Positions 46,759 to 55,827 of a stretch of DNA of 64,000 bases are shown here, one piece after another. The position numbers and the translations under genes are program-made. This DNA is from Calothrix anomala FACHB-343 (GTDB lineage Bacteria; Cyanobacteriota; Cyanobacteriia; Cyanobacteriales; Nostocaceae), in NCBI RefSeq assembly GCF_014696435.1, contig NZ_JACJQG010000049.1, positions 1 to 64,000 on the forward strand. Direction: 5' to 3'. Every line of letters begins with the position of its first letter. Within the stretch, counting starts at the first letter, position 1. The notes beneath the pieces were generated by a model that was not told the origin of the DNA, did no database searches, and saw only the letters and a list, made by a program, of their open reading frames with translations.

Positions 46759-47346
46759 ATGATTGATTGCCTCAATGTAGCTCGTTACTTTATCGTCAAA
46801 GCTTATGAGGATGGTATAGAAGCTGAAATGACCAATATGAAGGTGCAAAAGCTACTATATTATTCACAAAGTTTGCATTTGGCACTGTATGATGAGCCAT
46901 TATTTGATGAAGAAATCCAAGCTTGGCGATATGGCCCGGTTTGTCCGCCTGCGTACAGATTTTATAGTGAATTTGAAGCCAATCAGTTACCCGTTCCTAG
47001 TAAAGATTTTTTATTACAAATTTCTGATGAACAGAAAAAACTTTTAGCAGAGATTTGGGAATATTTTGGCGGCTATCATGCATATCGATTGAGTGATATG
47101 ACTCATGGAGAGTTTCCTTGGAAAAAGGCTCGTAAAGGTTTACCACCTCAAGCTAGTTCAACTGAGCCAATTCGCTTTGAGGATATGAAAGCTTTGGGTT
47201 ATCAAAAGCTAGACATTATTGAGAGAGAAAACCCTGCTTATGAATCGGTAATGTCTAAAACTGTAGAGGAAGCTATTAATTCGGAATCCTCAACTCGTGT
47301 TTCTAAAGGAGAAGTGCGTGACTGGCTCAAATCCCTTCTCGATTGA
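46759..47346 (+). CDS. Panacea-domain (DUF4065/SocA-like) antitoxin
   Basis: 195 residues. The N-terminal two-thirds matches the Panacea domain: NVARYFIVKAYEDG, MTNMKVQKLLYYSQSLHL, EIQAWRYGPVCPPAYRFY. The domain is found in antitoxins that neutralise many unrelated toxins. It overlaps the RelE-like gene by 29 bases, the arrangement expected for a two-gene TA operon with the antitoxin first. Its C-terminus (about 165-195) is less conserved and may set toxin specificity. Confidence 0.8.
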   Translation: MIDCLNVARYFIVKAYEDGIEAEMTNMKVQKLLYYSQSLHLALYDEPLFDEEIQAWRYGPVCPPAYRFYSEFEANQLPVPSKDFLLQISDEQKKLLAEIWEYFGGYHAYRLSDMTHGEFPWKKARKGLPPQASSTEPIRFEDMKALGYQKLDIIERENPAYESVMSKTVEEAINSESSTRVSKGEVRDWLKSLLD

Positions 47347-47695
47347 GGAATCTGATAATTTTAGGCGTTCTTTTAAGAAACTTGCCAAAGCTTTAGGAAG
47401 CGATTTTGTTGAGCTTTTAGGGGAAGTTTTAGAAAATTTAATTAACGATCCTTATCCTGTAAATTCCCGGAATGAACCTTTACCAGCAAAGATTCAGCTA
47501 CCTGAAGGATGGACATTTCACAAACTAGAGTTAAAGGCTGGTAAGGGAGCTTCTGGGCAAGTAAGATTGATGTACTTGGTGAACACGATTGACCAAGTAA
47601 TCAAACTCGTCTGGATTTATAATCATGAGCAGTTTGCAAAACGTCCAGCCGAAAAAGACTTAAAGGGTATGATCAAAGAAATCTTAGAGTCTTAA
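47318..47695 (+). CDS. RelE/ParE-like toxin, partner of the Panacea protein
   Basis: 125 residues from a GTG at 47318, which has AAAGGAG 6 bases before it; 47297 is also GTG but lacks this. The pattern DNFRRSFKKLAKALGSDF, DPYPVNSRNEPLPAKIQLP and GQVRLMYLVNTIDQVIKLVWIYNHEQF (in part) is that of RelE/ParE-type toxins. Coupling by overlap supports a panAT unit. The family is inferred by eye and this toxin may be a ribosome-dependent RNase or a gyrase poison. Confidence 0.7.
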   Translation: MTGSNPFSIEESDNFRRSFKKLAKALGSDFVELLGEVLENLINDPYPVNSRNEPLPAKIQLPEGWTFHKLELKAGKGASGQVRLMYLVNTIDQVIKLVWIYNHEQFAKRPAEKDLKGMIKEILES

Positions 47696-47873
47696 TTATA
47701 AGAAAACTGCGATCGCATCATGCATAAACAGCTTTTGAAACCCCTGAAAATACCAAATGAGAGTGCATTATCAAATATCTGGATGTAGGTTGGGTTGAGG
47801 AACGAAACCCAACAATATAAAGTATTGTAATTGTTTGTATAACCAAAAAAACTAACAATTAAATAAACTCATC

Positions 47874-48704
47874 ATGCGGCGAGATACCATTTTTTACAAA
47901 TTATTCAAGCAATTTCCTGGCTTATTGTTTGAATTAGTAGACGAACCACCCCTAGAAGCAGACAATTATCAGTTTGAATCGGTAGAAGTGAAAGAAACCG
48001 CATTCCGAATTGATGGAGTATTTCTACCTCCAGCTAACGCAGCTTCTCAAGTAGTATTTTTTGCCGAAGTGCAGTTTCAAAAAGATGAAGATTTATATTT
48101 TCGCTTCTTTTCGGAAGTATCCTTATTTCTGCACCGCCACCCGATCCGTTATCATGACTGGATGGGCGTGATAATTTTTGGCTCTCGCAACTTAGAACCG
48201 TCAAATTTAAGGATTCATCGTTCTTTATTAGCAGGCGATCAAGTTCAGCGAATATATCTAGATGAATTGGGCGATGTACAACAGCAACCATTAGGATTAG
48301 GCTTGATGTTGCTGACGATTAAAGAAGGAACAGAAGCCATAGAAACAGCTAGGTTTCTACTGGAACAAGCGCAGGAACAATCAGAAATAGCGATAATAGA
48401 TTTAATTGCGACTATTATTGTTTACAAATTTAGCAACCTCAGTCGAGAGGAGATTATAAATATGTTAGGACTAGATGTAGAAGAACCAAGAGCTTTGCGA
48501 GAAGCGAAAGAAGAAGGGCGAAAACAAGAAGGTACATCCCTGGTAATCAGACTGTTAAATCGACGTTTGGGTGGAATTCCTGAGCAGTATTTGTCACAAG
48601 TTCAACAGTTGTCTTTATCTCAAATTGAGGCTTTGGGTGAGGAGTTGTTGGATTTTTCGACTGTGGCGGATTTGGAAACATGGTTACAGTCTAATTTAGG
48701 TTAA
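47874..48704 (+). CDS. DUF2887/Rpn-family nuclease with DUF4351 tail
   Basis: 276 residues: an N-terminal PD-(D/E)XK-type region, about 1-150, with RIDGVFL and FFAEVQFQKDEDLYFRFF. A C-terminal DUF4351 part, about 225-275 (GTSLVIRLLNRRLGGIP). Such proteins (Rpn/PDDEXK transposase-like) are very common in cyanobacteria and act as DNA nucleases promoting recombination. It is separated from the TA pair by 178 bases and is likely independent. Confidence 0.8.
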   Translation: MRRDTIFYKLFKQFPGLLFELVDEPPLEADNYQFESVEVKETAFRIDGVFLPPANAASQVVFFAEVQFQKDEDLYFRFFSEVSLFLHRHPIRYHDWMGVIIFGSRNLEPSNLRIHRSLLAGDQVQRIYLDELGDVQQQPLGLGLMLLTIKEGTEAIETARFLLEQAQEQSEIAIIDLIATIIVYKFSNLSREEIINMLGLDVEEPRALREAKEEGRKQEGTSLVIRLLNRRLGGIPEQYLSQVQQLSLSQIEALGEELLDFSTVADLETWLQSNLG

Positions 48705-48708
48705 AAAT

Positions 48709-48736
48709 GGGCATTGGGCATTGGGCATTGGGCATG
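48709..48736. repeat. GGGCATT heptamer repeat
   Basis: Four tandem copies directly after the DUF2887 stop. Confidence 0.85.
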
Positions 48737-48833
48737 GGAGAGCCAAGCACCGCAAATAGCTGACTTTTGCATAAGCTCTCAAACATGAGATATATATCAC
48801 AGTAAATCTTCGCAGACAATCTGCATTGTAGCT

Positions 48834-51800
48834 ATGCGTCGTTATCGCCCAATCGCTTATAGTCTCCAAAGTCTAAGTGTTGCGTCTTTGGCGCTGTACC
48901 TGACATTTCCCTTGGGAACATTGATTGCGCCATTGAGAATATCGCCGGTATTAGCGCAAAATTCCAGCGATCGCCAAATCGAAGCTGATAAACTACTCAA
49001 ACAAGGTGAAGATTTAGTCAATCGCAATCAATCTCAAGCAGCTTTACCAGCGTTTGAGCAAGCTTTGACAATTTATCGTCAAATCAAAAATCGACAGGGA
49101 GAAGGAAGAACTCTCAAGGGGATAGGGAATGTTTACTATGATTTGGGCGACTACAAACAAGCAATTACCTATCAACAACAAGCTTTAGACATCGCTCAAG
49201 CTATCAACGATCGCGATTTAGCAGCTAGAGCATTAAATAATCTCGGTAGTAACTATAGAGCTTTGGGGGATTTACCGCAAGCGATCGCCTATTATCAACA
49301 AGCATTAGCGATCGCGCGTCAAATTCAGGATCTCGAACGAGAAACCAATACCCTCGAAAATCTTGGTTATGTCTACGATACTGTCGATCTGACTCAGGCG
49401 ATTGATTTTTTAGAACAAGCTTTGGTAGTTTTACGCAAACAATCTGCTGATTCTCCACAAAAGCAGCTAAATCTCCGCAAACAAGAAACGGATATTCTCA
49501 TCGCTTTGGCTAGGAATTATTATCTGTTTGGCGTTTACAAAGGTATAGGTGAAGGAAAATCACCTGATGAAGCTTTCAATAAAGCAATTGAGATTTATCA
49601 ACAAGCGGTGAGTCTAGGGAAACAAACAGGCGATCGCTCTCAACTTGCAGACGCACTCTTAGGGCTTGGTAATATGTATAATGCCAAGAGTAAGTATAAC
49701 GAAGCTGTCGCCACACTCCAGCAAGCTTTGCAGATTTTCCAAACAGATAAAAAATCACCAATTAAGCTACGCGATACTTTATCTAAATTAGGTGAAGTTT
49801 ATCAAGGTTTGCGTCAACCAGAACAAGCATTAACATATTATCAACAAGCATTAGAAATTGCTAAACAAATCACCGCTAATTCTCCTTTTGCGAATCTAGA
49901 AAGAGATAAAGAGCAAGGATTAATCATAGTTAATATTGCTAATATTTATGCAGAAACAGGTAAGTATGAGAAAGCGATTCAAAATTATCAAGATGGGTTA
50001 GTAATTTTACAATCAAGCCTCAAGCAAGCTGAAAAAATTACCGATCCGGGGAAGAAGTTTTTGCTGGATTTAGCCAAGCAACAACTCAATCAAGTAATTA
50101 AATTTAGCTATGTACGCATGTGTGCTACTTATAAAATTTTAGGTCAATCAGCAGAAGCTAAACAAGGTTGTACGGAAACTTCTCCTAATGTGAAAAGTCT
50201 CACGGTTGCAAATAAAACTTCGCCAGAATTAGAAGCGGCACTGAAGAAATTAAATCAAGCACAAGCATTAGGAAAGCCGGAAATGGTAGCATACTCTTTA
50301 GCTGAAATTGCTGATGCTTACGCCAATTTACAAGAAAGCGATCGCGCTTGGGAATACTATCAAAAAGCTATTGCTTTAGCTGAAGAATATCCGCAGTTTC
50401 AGCAATACATCTATTTTAAAGTTGGTGGTTTTTACGAAAATCAGAAAAAATACGATTTAGCGATAAGTTTTTACAAAAAAGCGGCATTATCTGCGAGAAA
50501 AGCGCAGCAAAAAGTTGATGAAGCTATTATGTTCAATCAAGTTGCAAATACTAGCTACACAGCAGGTAAGCTAACAGAAGCAACAGAGGCTTTATATGAG
50601 GCGATTAAAGTTTATGAAAGTCTGCGTATAGACCTCACAGATAAAAGTCAAATCTCTATTTTTGAAACCCAAGCCCAAACTTATAGTTTATTACAGAAAA
50701 TTCTCATTACACAAAATAAAGTTAACGAAGCTTTAGAAGTAGCTGAACGCAGTCGTGCTAGAGCATTTGTCAATTTATTAACTTCACGACTTTCGGCAAC
50801 GCAAAATCGGCAATTAACTGCGGATTTACCAACAATTGAGAAAATTAGAAAAATTGCTCAAGTGCAAAATGCAACAATTGTGTCATATTCGCTGGTTAAT
50901 TATTCCCAAAATAACGATAAAAAAAAATTGCAAACATCAGAAATATATATTTGGGTAATTAAACCTCATGGTGAAATAACTTTTAAATCAGTTAATCTGC
51001 AATCTCTCAATCAACCTCTAACAGATATTATCAATCAAAGCCGCGTCTCCCTTGGTGCAGGTGGTAGGGGAATTAAAATCGAACCTAATGATGAATCTTT
51101 GCAAAAACAATACTTACAAGAATTATATCAAATACTCATTGCCCCAATTGCGTCATTATTGCCCAATAACCCCAATGAAAGAGTAATTTTTATTCCCCAT
51201 CAATCGCTTTTTTTAGTTCCCTTTCCCGCATTGCAAGCCAAAAACGATAAATATTTAATTGAAAAACATACTATTTTAACTGCACCAGCAATTCAAGTTT
51301 TAGAATTGACTCATCAACAAAGACAAAAAGTCAAAGGTAAAGATGTATTAGTAATTGGCAATCCTACCATGCCAAAAGTGGGAATTCCATCGGTGCAATT
51401 ACAACCATTGTCGGGTGCAGAAACAGAAGCTGTAACAATTGCTAATTTACTCAAAACTCAAGCTATTACTGGCGAACAAGCCACAAAAACCGCTTTCAAA
51501 CAAAAGCTATCTTCGGCGAGAATCATTCATTTAGCAACACATGGATTACTCGACGATCCTAGCAAAGGAATTAAAACTGCGATCGCACTTGCGCCAACTG
51601 CTAACGATGACGGTTTGCTCACCCCTGGAGAAATCGTCAATTTACCCATCAATGCAGAACTGGTAGTTTTGAGTGCTTGTGACACTGGTAGAGGCGCAAT
51701 TACAGGTGATGGCGTCATTGGTTTATCCCGTTCATTAATTACTGCTGGTGCTACCAGTGTAATTGTCTCCTTATGGTCAGTTCCCGATTCACCCACCTCA

Positions 51801-51944
51801 GAATTAATGACTCAATTTTATCAACAATGGCAGCAAAATCCCGATAAAGCGGTAGCATTGCGCAACGCCATGCTAGACACCATGAAAAAACACCCCAATC
51901 CTGTCAACTGGGCTGCATTTACCTTAATCGGCGAAGCAATTTAA
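48834..51944 (+). CDS. secreted TPR protein with C-terminal CHAT protease domain
   Basis: 1036 residues: an N-terminal hydrophobic segment (about 12-42, LSVASLALYLTFPLGTLIAP) ending near VLAQN, which looks like a signal peptide. About ten TPR units (about 50-640), then a CHAT domain (about 730-1035) with the His/Cys pair in RIIHLATHGLLDD (about 900) and LVVLSACDTGRG (about 950). CHAT is a caspase-like protease fold. If secreted, it would work in the periplasm or outside, unlike cytoplasmic defence proteases such as the gRAMP-linked TPR-CHAT. Target unknown. Many paralogues exist in Nostocales. Confidence 0.85.
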   Translation: MRRYRPIAYSLQSLSVASLALYLTFPLGTLIAPLRISPVLAQNSSDRQIEADKLLKQGEDLVNRNQSQAALPAFEQALTIYRQIKNRQGEGRTLKGIGNVYYDLGDYKQAITYQQQALDIAQAINDRDLAARALNNLGSNYRALGDLPQAIAYYQQALAIARQIQDLERETNTLENLGYVYDTVDLTQAIDFLEQALVVLRKQSADSPQKQLNLRKQETDILIALARNYYLFGVYKGIGEGKSPDEAFNKAIEIYQQAVSLGKQTGDRSQLADALLGLGNMYNAKSKYNEAVATLQQALQIFQTDKKSPIKLRDTLSKLGEVYQGLRQPEQALTYYQQALEIAKQITANSPFANLERDKEQGLIIVNIANIYAETGKYEKAIQNYQDGLVILQSSLKQAEKITDPGKKFLLDLAKQQLNQVIKFSYVRMCATYKILGQSAEAKQGCTETSPNVKSLTVANKTSPELEAALKKLNQAQALGKPEMVAYSLAEIADAYANLQESDRAWEYYQKAIALAEEYPQFQQYIYFKVGGFYENQKKYDLAISFYKKAALSARKAQQKVDEAIMFNQVANTSYTAGKLTEATEALYEAIKVYESLRIDLTDKSQISIFETQAQTYSLLQKILITQNKVNEALEVAERSRARAFVNLLTSRLSATQNRQLTADLPTIEKIRKIAQVQNATIVSYSLVNYSQNNDKKKLQTSEIYIWVIKPHGEITFKSVNLQSLNQPLTDIINQSRVSLGAGGRGIKIEPNDESLQKQYLQELYQILIAPIASLLPNNPNERVIFIPHQSLFLVPFPALQAKNDKYLIEKHTILTAPAIQVLELTHQQRQKVKGKDVLVIGNPTMPKVGIPSVQLQPLSGAETEAVTIANLLKTQAITGEQATKTAFKQKLSSARIIHLATHGLLDDPSKGIKTAIALAPTANDDGLLTPGEIVNLPINAELVVLSACDTGRGAITGDGVIGLSRSLITAGATSVIVSLWSVPDSPTSELMTQFYQQWQQNPDKAVALRNAMLDTMKKHPNPVNWAAFTLIGEAI

Positions 51945-51948
51945 AAAT

Positions 51949-52029
51949 TGGGCATGGGGCATTGGGCGACAATTGTAGAGACGCGATTCATCGCGTCTCG
52001 ATTCATCGCGTCTCGATTCATCGCGTCTC
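51949..52029. repeat. heptamer repeats and three GATTCATCGCGTCTC units
   Basis: GGGCAT heptamers (51949-51968), then the 15-mer GATTCATCGCGTCTC three times (51985-52029). The unit can form the GAGACGCGAT/ATCGCGTCTC hairpin seen near 26660, 54175 and 60445. Confidence 0.85.
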
Positions 52030-52455
52030 TATTAACCACCCTAAAGATAGATAAAATATTTGCAAATTTTAGCCACAATTAATATATAATTATGCGCCAT
52101 TGCTTATCAATATCATAATTGATATTTTCTGCACAAAAAATTTAGTAAATAGCTATAAATTGTCTAAAAATCTAGTCAATTCCCAGTTAATTAATCAACC
52201 ACTATCAAGATAGCAGACTGATACTGCCATCTCAGCTTTTATTAATTAAATTAATAGCTTGATAATTGCCAGATGGTATGGTAGTTTTATTTTCCGCCAA
52301 AGAAGTGGAACGAACAAAACCAGTACAGCAAAAATCTATCTGTTAAGGGTATAGATAAAAGCACAATACTTGATTTTGTGTCTAACCACAAGCTTACTAC
52401 TAAAGTGGTAAATATTTTAACTGTGTAAAGTTTACTGGTAAATTTAACTATTAGC

Positions 52456-52483
52456 TTGACACAGATACTGACAGTAGTAAAAT
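52456..52483 (+). promoter_or_regulatory. candidate promoter of mgtE
   Basis: TTGACA (52456-52461), 16 bases, TAAAAT (52478-52483). If used, transcription starts near 52490 and leaves a leader of about 250 bases before mgtE. Confidence 0.4.
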
Positions 52484-52489
52484 CTACTC

Positions 52490-52741
52490 TAAATAAACCA
52501 ACAATCAGGGCGGTGAGTTAGTACTGGTGTGGAATGCCAAAAATTCTACACACTGAGTTTTGCATCTATTCGGATCACACATTTCCAGGATAGTATATAT
52601 GACTTAGCGATGCCTGATTGGATATCCATATTGAATTTTTGAATGTTTATGGACCAGAGTCCACAAGACGGTAGTATTAACCTCCTCTGAGCTGGCGGGA
52701 AAGTCTCCCAGCGCGGGGGAGACCATTAGGAGGGAGGTATT
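52490..52741 (+). promoter_or_regulatory. structured mgtE leader with Shine-Dalgarno-sequestering hairpin
   Basis: Three stems are visible. GTGTGGAAT/ATTCTACAC (52527-52535 with 52543-52551), GGAC/GTCC (52651-52662), and a large final structure. In that last one CCTCCT (52681-52686) is complementary to AGGAGG (52728-52733), the ribosome site of mgtE, and encloses GTCTCCC/GGGAGAC (52703-52709 with 52717-52723). The ATG is at 52742. A second GGAGG (52733-52737) partly overlaps. This could be a magnesium or other ligand sensor, but it does not look like the M-box consensus I know. Confidence 0.5.
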
Positions 52742-54094
52742 ATGCTCATGCAAGATTTGCGCAATTCTCTTGTTGAAGTTGCTGACCTAAACCAGCTCAA
52801 ATGGGATTTGAATCATTTACAACCCGTTGATGTTGGTGAATATATTACAAAACTGCCGACAAATCAGCGAGCGATCGCCTTTCGCTTGCTCAATAAAGCC
52901 CAAGCAATTGATGTTTTTGAATATCTACCAACAGAGGTACAAGAAGAACTAATCAATTCGCTGCACGATGTTCAAGTAGTACAAATTGTTGAGGCGATGA
53001 GTCCTGATGAAAGGGCAGAATTATTTGATGAATTACCAGCCGGAGTAATTAAACGGTTATTACAAGAATTAAGTCCCGAACAAAGACAAGCAACTGCAAC
53101 AATTTTGGGTTATCCCGAAGGGACAGCTGGGCGGGTAATGACTACAGAATATGTCCGGCTGCGGGAAGGATTAACTGTCGGTGAAGCCCTAAGTAAAATC
53201 CGCCGTCAGGATGAAGATAAAGAGACGATTTACTATGCTTATGTCACAGATGATAATCGCACGTTGGTGAGGGTAGTTTCCCTGCGGCAATTATTATTTA
53301 CTTTTCCTGATGTATTAATTAGAGATATAGCTAGCGATCGCGTCATTAAAGTCAGAACCGAAACCCCCCAAGAAGAAGTGGCGCAAATTATGAAGCGCTA
53401 TGACTTAATCGCTATCCCGGTTGTTGATAGGGAAGATAGATTAGTCGGGATTATTACCATTGATGACGTAGTTGATATTTTAGAAGAAGAAGCTACAGAA
53501 GATATTCAAAAATTAGCGGGTGTGAGTGGTGATGAAGCCGCTTTATCTCCACCTTTACTCACCATTCGCAATCGCCTACCTTGGCTGTTGGGAATTATGG
53601 CTTTGTATATTGGTGCAGCTAGTGCGATCGCACCTTTTCAATCAGTGATTTCCGCCGTCCCTGTTCTCGCCGTTATCATGCCAATTTTTTCTAACACTGG
53701 TGGTACTGTGGGGATTCAAGCATTGACAGTGACAATCAGAGGTTTAGGTGTCGGTGAAGTTACAGCCAAAGACACCCTGAAAATTCTTCGTAAAGAACTA
53801 CTTGCGGGTGTAGGTACAGCCATAGCTTTAGCCATAACCATGATTATGCTTTCCTTAATTTGGGCACAACCTCAAGAACGATGGGTAGCGTTAATTGCTG
53901 GATCGGTTATGGCGACAAATACCCTAGTAGCAGTCACCCTGGGAACTTTACTCCCGATGGGTTTGAAACAGTTAAAGCTAGATCCGGCTTTAGTTAGCGG
54001 GCCATTAGTCACAACTATGTTAGATACAATAGGCTTTCTAACTTTCCTCTCCCTGATTTCTGTAGCTTTAAACGTCTTCCATTTACCAACCTAG
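52742..54094 (+). CDS. mgtE: magnesium transporter MgtE
   Basis: 450 residues: N domain (about 10-130, DERAELFDELPAG), two CBS motifs (about 135-255, ending TIDDVVDILEEEATEDIQKLAG), and five membrane helices (about 285-450, NTGGTVGIQALTVTIRGL). The channel lets Mg2+ enter; the N and CBS domains sense Mg2+ and close it. It is preceded by a long leader and hairpin that may control translation. No operon partner. Confidence 0.92.
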   Translation: MLMQDLRNSLVEVADLNQLKWDLNHLQPVDVGEYITKLPTNQRAIAFRLLNKAQAIDVFEYLPTEVQEELINSLHDVQVVQIVEAMSPDERAELFDELPAGVIKRLLQELSPEQRQATATILGYPEGTAGRVMTTEYVRLREGLTVGEALSKIRRQDEDKETIYYAYVTDDNRTLVRVVSLRQLLFTFPDVLIRDIASDRVIKVRTETPQEEVAQIMKRYDLIAIPVVDREDRLVGIITIDDVVDILEEEATEDIQKLAGVSGDEAALSPPLLTIRNRLPWLLGIMALYIGAASAIAPFQSVISAVPVLAVIMPIFSNTGGTVGIQALTVTIRGLGVGEVTAKDTLKILRKELLAGVGTAIALAITMIMLSLIWAQPQERWVALIAGSVMATNTLVAVTLGTLLPMGLKQLKLDPALVSGPLVTTMLDTIGFLTFLSLISVALNVFHLPT

Positions 54095-54277
54095 TAGGGG
54101 CTAGGGGCTAGGGGCTAGGAAGGGGGACAAGGGGGACAAGGAGGACAAGGAGGACATGGGAGACAATTGTAGAGACGCGATTCATCGCGTCTGTGCCCAA
54201 TGCCCAATGCCCAATGCCCAATGCCCAATGCCCCATGCCCAATGCCCCATGCCCCATGCCCAATACCTAATGCCCCT
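54095..54277. repeat. compound heptamer and nonamer repeats
   Basis: GGGGCTA heptamers, GGGGGACAA-type nonamers, the GAGACGCGAT/ATCGCGTCTG hairpin, then about 12 heptamers of CCCAATG/CCCCATG. An ORF of 61 codons on the minus strand (54115-54300) consists of these repeats and is not a gene. Confidence 0.9.
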
Positions 54278-54338
54278 TTCCGAAATTCATAAATGTGCAA
54301 GTGTATTCACTAATATCAGGTTTCTAAGTTGAAGACTT

Positions 54339-54596
54339 ATGAATCGCTTTGCATCTTTGATTATCGCAGGAACAATCGCATCTATAGCCACATTGGCGAT
54401 CGCTCAAACTACCGACGCTAATACATGCACAATCTACCAAAATTGTCAATATCGTACATTTGACACATATCAGCCTCAGATTCAAAGCAGTGTCAACAAA
54501 AATATCTACAAAACTAGTATTTTGAGCGTCTTTATCATTCTTGTCACTACAAAAATAGCCAATACTGCCTTAGAGTCCTGGCTGAATAAATCATAA
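54339..54596 (+). CDS. small exported protein, unknown
   Basis: 85 residues: signal peptide ending AIA (about residue 22), a Cys-containing mature part (CTIYQNCQYRTFD) and a C-terminal hydrophobic segment (about 60-75, TSILSVFIILVTTKIA). No family is recognised. The terminator at 54675-54711 follows. Moderately likely to be real. Confidence 0.5.
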   Translation: MNRFASLIIAGTIASIATLAIAQTTDANTCTIYQNCQYRTFDTYQPQIQSSVNKNIYKTSILSVFIILVTTKIANTALESWLNKS

Positions 54597-54674
54597 AATT
54601 GTCTCAAAATCTAGTTTATCGGGGTGGATAATACCCAGCTAGCTATTTCCAAAATCTCAATCATTAATCAATAA

Positions 54675-54711
54675 AAAAATTCCCGGTTTACTAGATAAAT
54701 CGGGAATTTTT
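54675..54711. terminator. bidirectional terminator
   Basis: AAAAATTCCCGGTTTA (54675-54690) and TAAATCGGGAATTTTT (54696-54711) form a 16-bp stem with one wobble and a 5-base loop, with A-runs and T-runs at the ends. It sits between convergent genes. Confidence 0.85.
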
Positions 54712-54745
54712 ATTTGTGAGAATATCTCAGATCAACTACCTGAAA

Positions 54746-55393
54746 TTAAACTGTTACTTTTATAGCTACCTGTTCTTTTGTGCGATTTTTGCTATTTTTT
54801 CTTGTCAACAATCCACCCATACCAACAGCTATCATTCCTAGTATTGTGCCAGGTTCTGGTACAGCTTGGGTTTTTCCCGTTCCTATTTTGTAGTAAACGC
54901 TAATATGAGAAACATCCTTTGTTTCGTTACCGTTAAAATTAAATGCAGCTTTTTCAAATGGGGAATTCCAGGTTCCAAAAGTTTTTCCATCCTCAACCAT
55001 GTAACCCACAAGTTGAGTGCTTTTAGCAGATTTGAAGATGAGCATGACATCTTCCCAGTTATTTTGAACTACCTTCGATATATCCCAGCTTCCAGATTTC
55101 CCCTCTCCTTGGCTTTGCAGATCTATATAACCAGCAGTTTCACCGATTTTGCCACCAAATACCCAGTTATTAATATCAAAGAAATTTTCAGTATTAACTG
55201 TCAACGGTTTATCCTTCTTCTCCTGAAAATCTTGACTGCTGGTATTGCTAACTTCGCATTCAGAAGTATTGGAGACATTATCGCTAATGACGCTAGAACA
55301 AGCAAAAGTAGCGGCCTTAGCTGGTGCTGAAGCTGCTAACATACCAGCAGCGAGAATCGAAGAACCTAATACAGTCGCCAGCATTTTTTTCAT
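54746..55393 (-). CDS. PEP-CTERM sorted exported protein
   Basis: 215 residues with a signal peptide (MKKMLATVLGSSILAAGMLAA, in part) cleaved near APAKA, a beta-rich body (about 30-180), and the C-terminal tag VPEPGTILGMIAVGMGGLL plus a basic tail RKNSKNR. The tag directs proteins to an exosortase-like system. The body has four Cys near its start (CSSVISDN.. SECEVS). Function unknown; surface or extracellular. Confidence 0.85.
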   Translation of the reverse strand: MKKMLATVLGSSILAAGMLAASAPAKAATFACSSVISDNVSNTSECEVSNTSSQDFQEKKDKPLTVNTENFFDINNWVFGGKIGETAGYIDLQSQGEGKSGSWDISKVVQNNWEDVMLIFKSAKSTQLVGYMVEDGKTFGTWNSPFEKAAFNFNGNETKDVSHISVYYKIGTGKTQAVPEPGTILGMIAVGMGGLLTRKNSKNRTKEQVAIKVTV

Positions 55394-55827
55394 GATAGAT
55401 TACTTTCCCTTACACACAATCTGATGGACTAACAAAGAATACTTAGGCTGCTAGAAAAACTTGCTTGTTTTTTCATAAATAGCACTTGATTCAAAGTATT
55501 AATTAAGTAAATCCATGTCAATTATTAAAGCGATATTTTCACATATTCTTTATAAAACATTTCTTGATATAAAAGCTTTAAGAAAAAAGCTGATAATTCT
55601 GGTATTTTCACGTGCTAGGGATAAAAGTATTTTTGAATAAAAGTTTGAATAAATCAATAAGATTAGGGATTTTTACGCAGGAATATCCTAGCTTTTGGAG
55701 AATTGCCTATCTATAGGATTAGCAATACCAATCAAAACCCGGATATGCTGTAAAATTCCAACCATACATATATTTCAAAAATTAAGTATGAATTCTAGAT
55801 CTATTATTAAAACTATTTAATTTGATA
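55394..55827. other. intergenic region upstream of the PEP-CTERM gene
   Basis: About 430 AT-rich bases with no gene. It should hold the PEP-CTERM promoter. It has no repeats that I recognise. Confidence 0.5.

Noticed and set aside
48834-51944. CRISPR-linked TPR-CHAT (Craspase-type) protease
   Set aside because: No cas7-11/gRAMP gene, no CRISPR array and a signal-like N-terminus, so no link to type III-E.
52490-52741. M-box magnesium riboswitch
   Set aside because: The leader is structured but I do not see the M-box consensus parts; kept as an unnamed leader only.
54115-54300. 61-codon minus-strand ORF with GxGHGAxG repeats
   Set aside because: Made wholly of heptamer repeats; same for the 26531-26737 and 26559-26858 ORFs.
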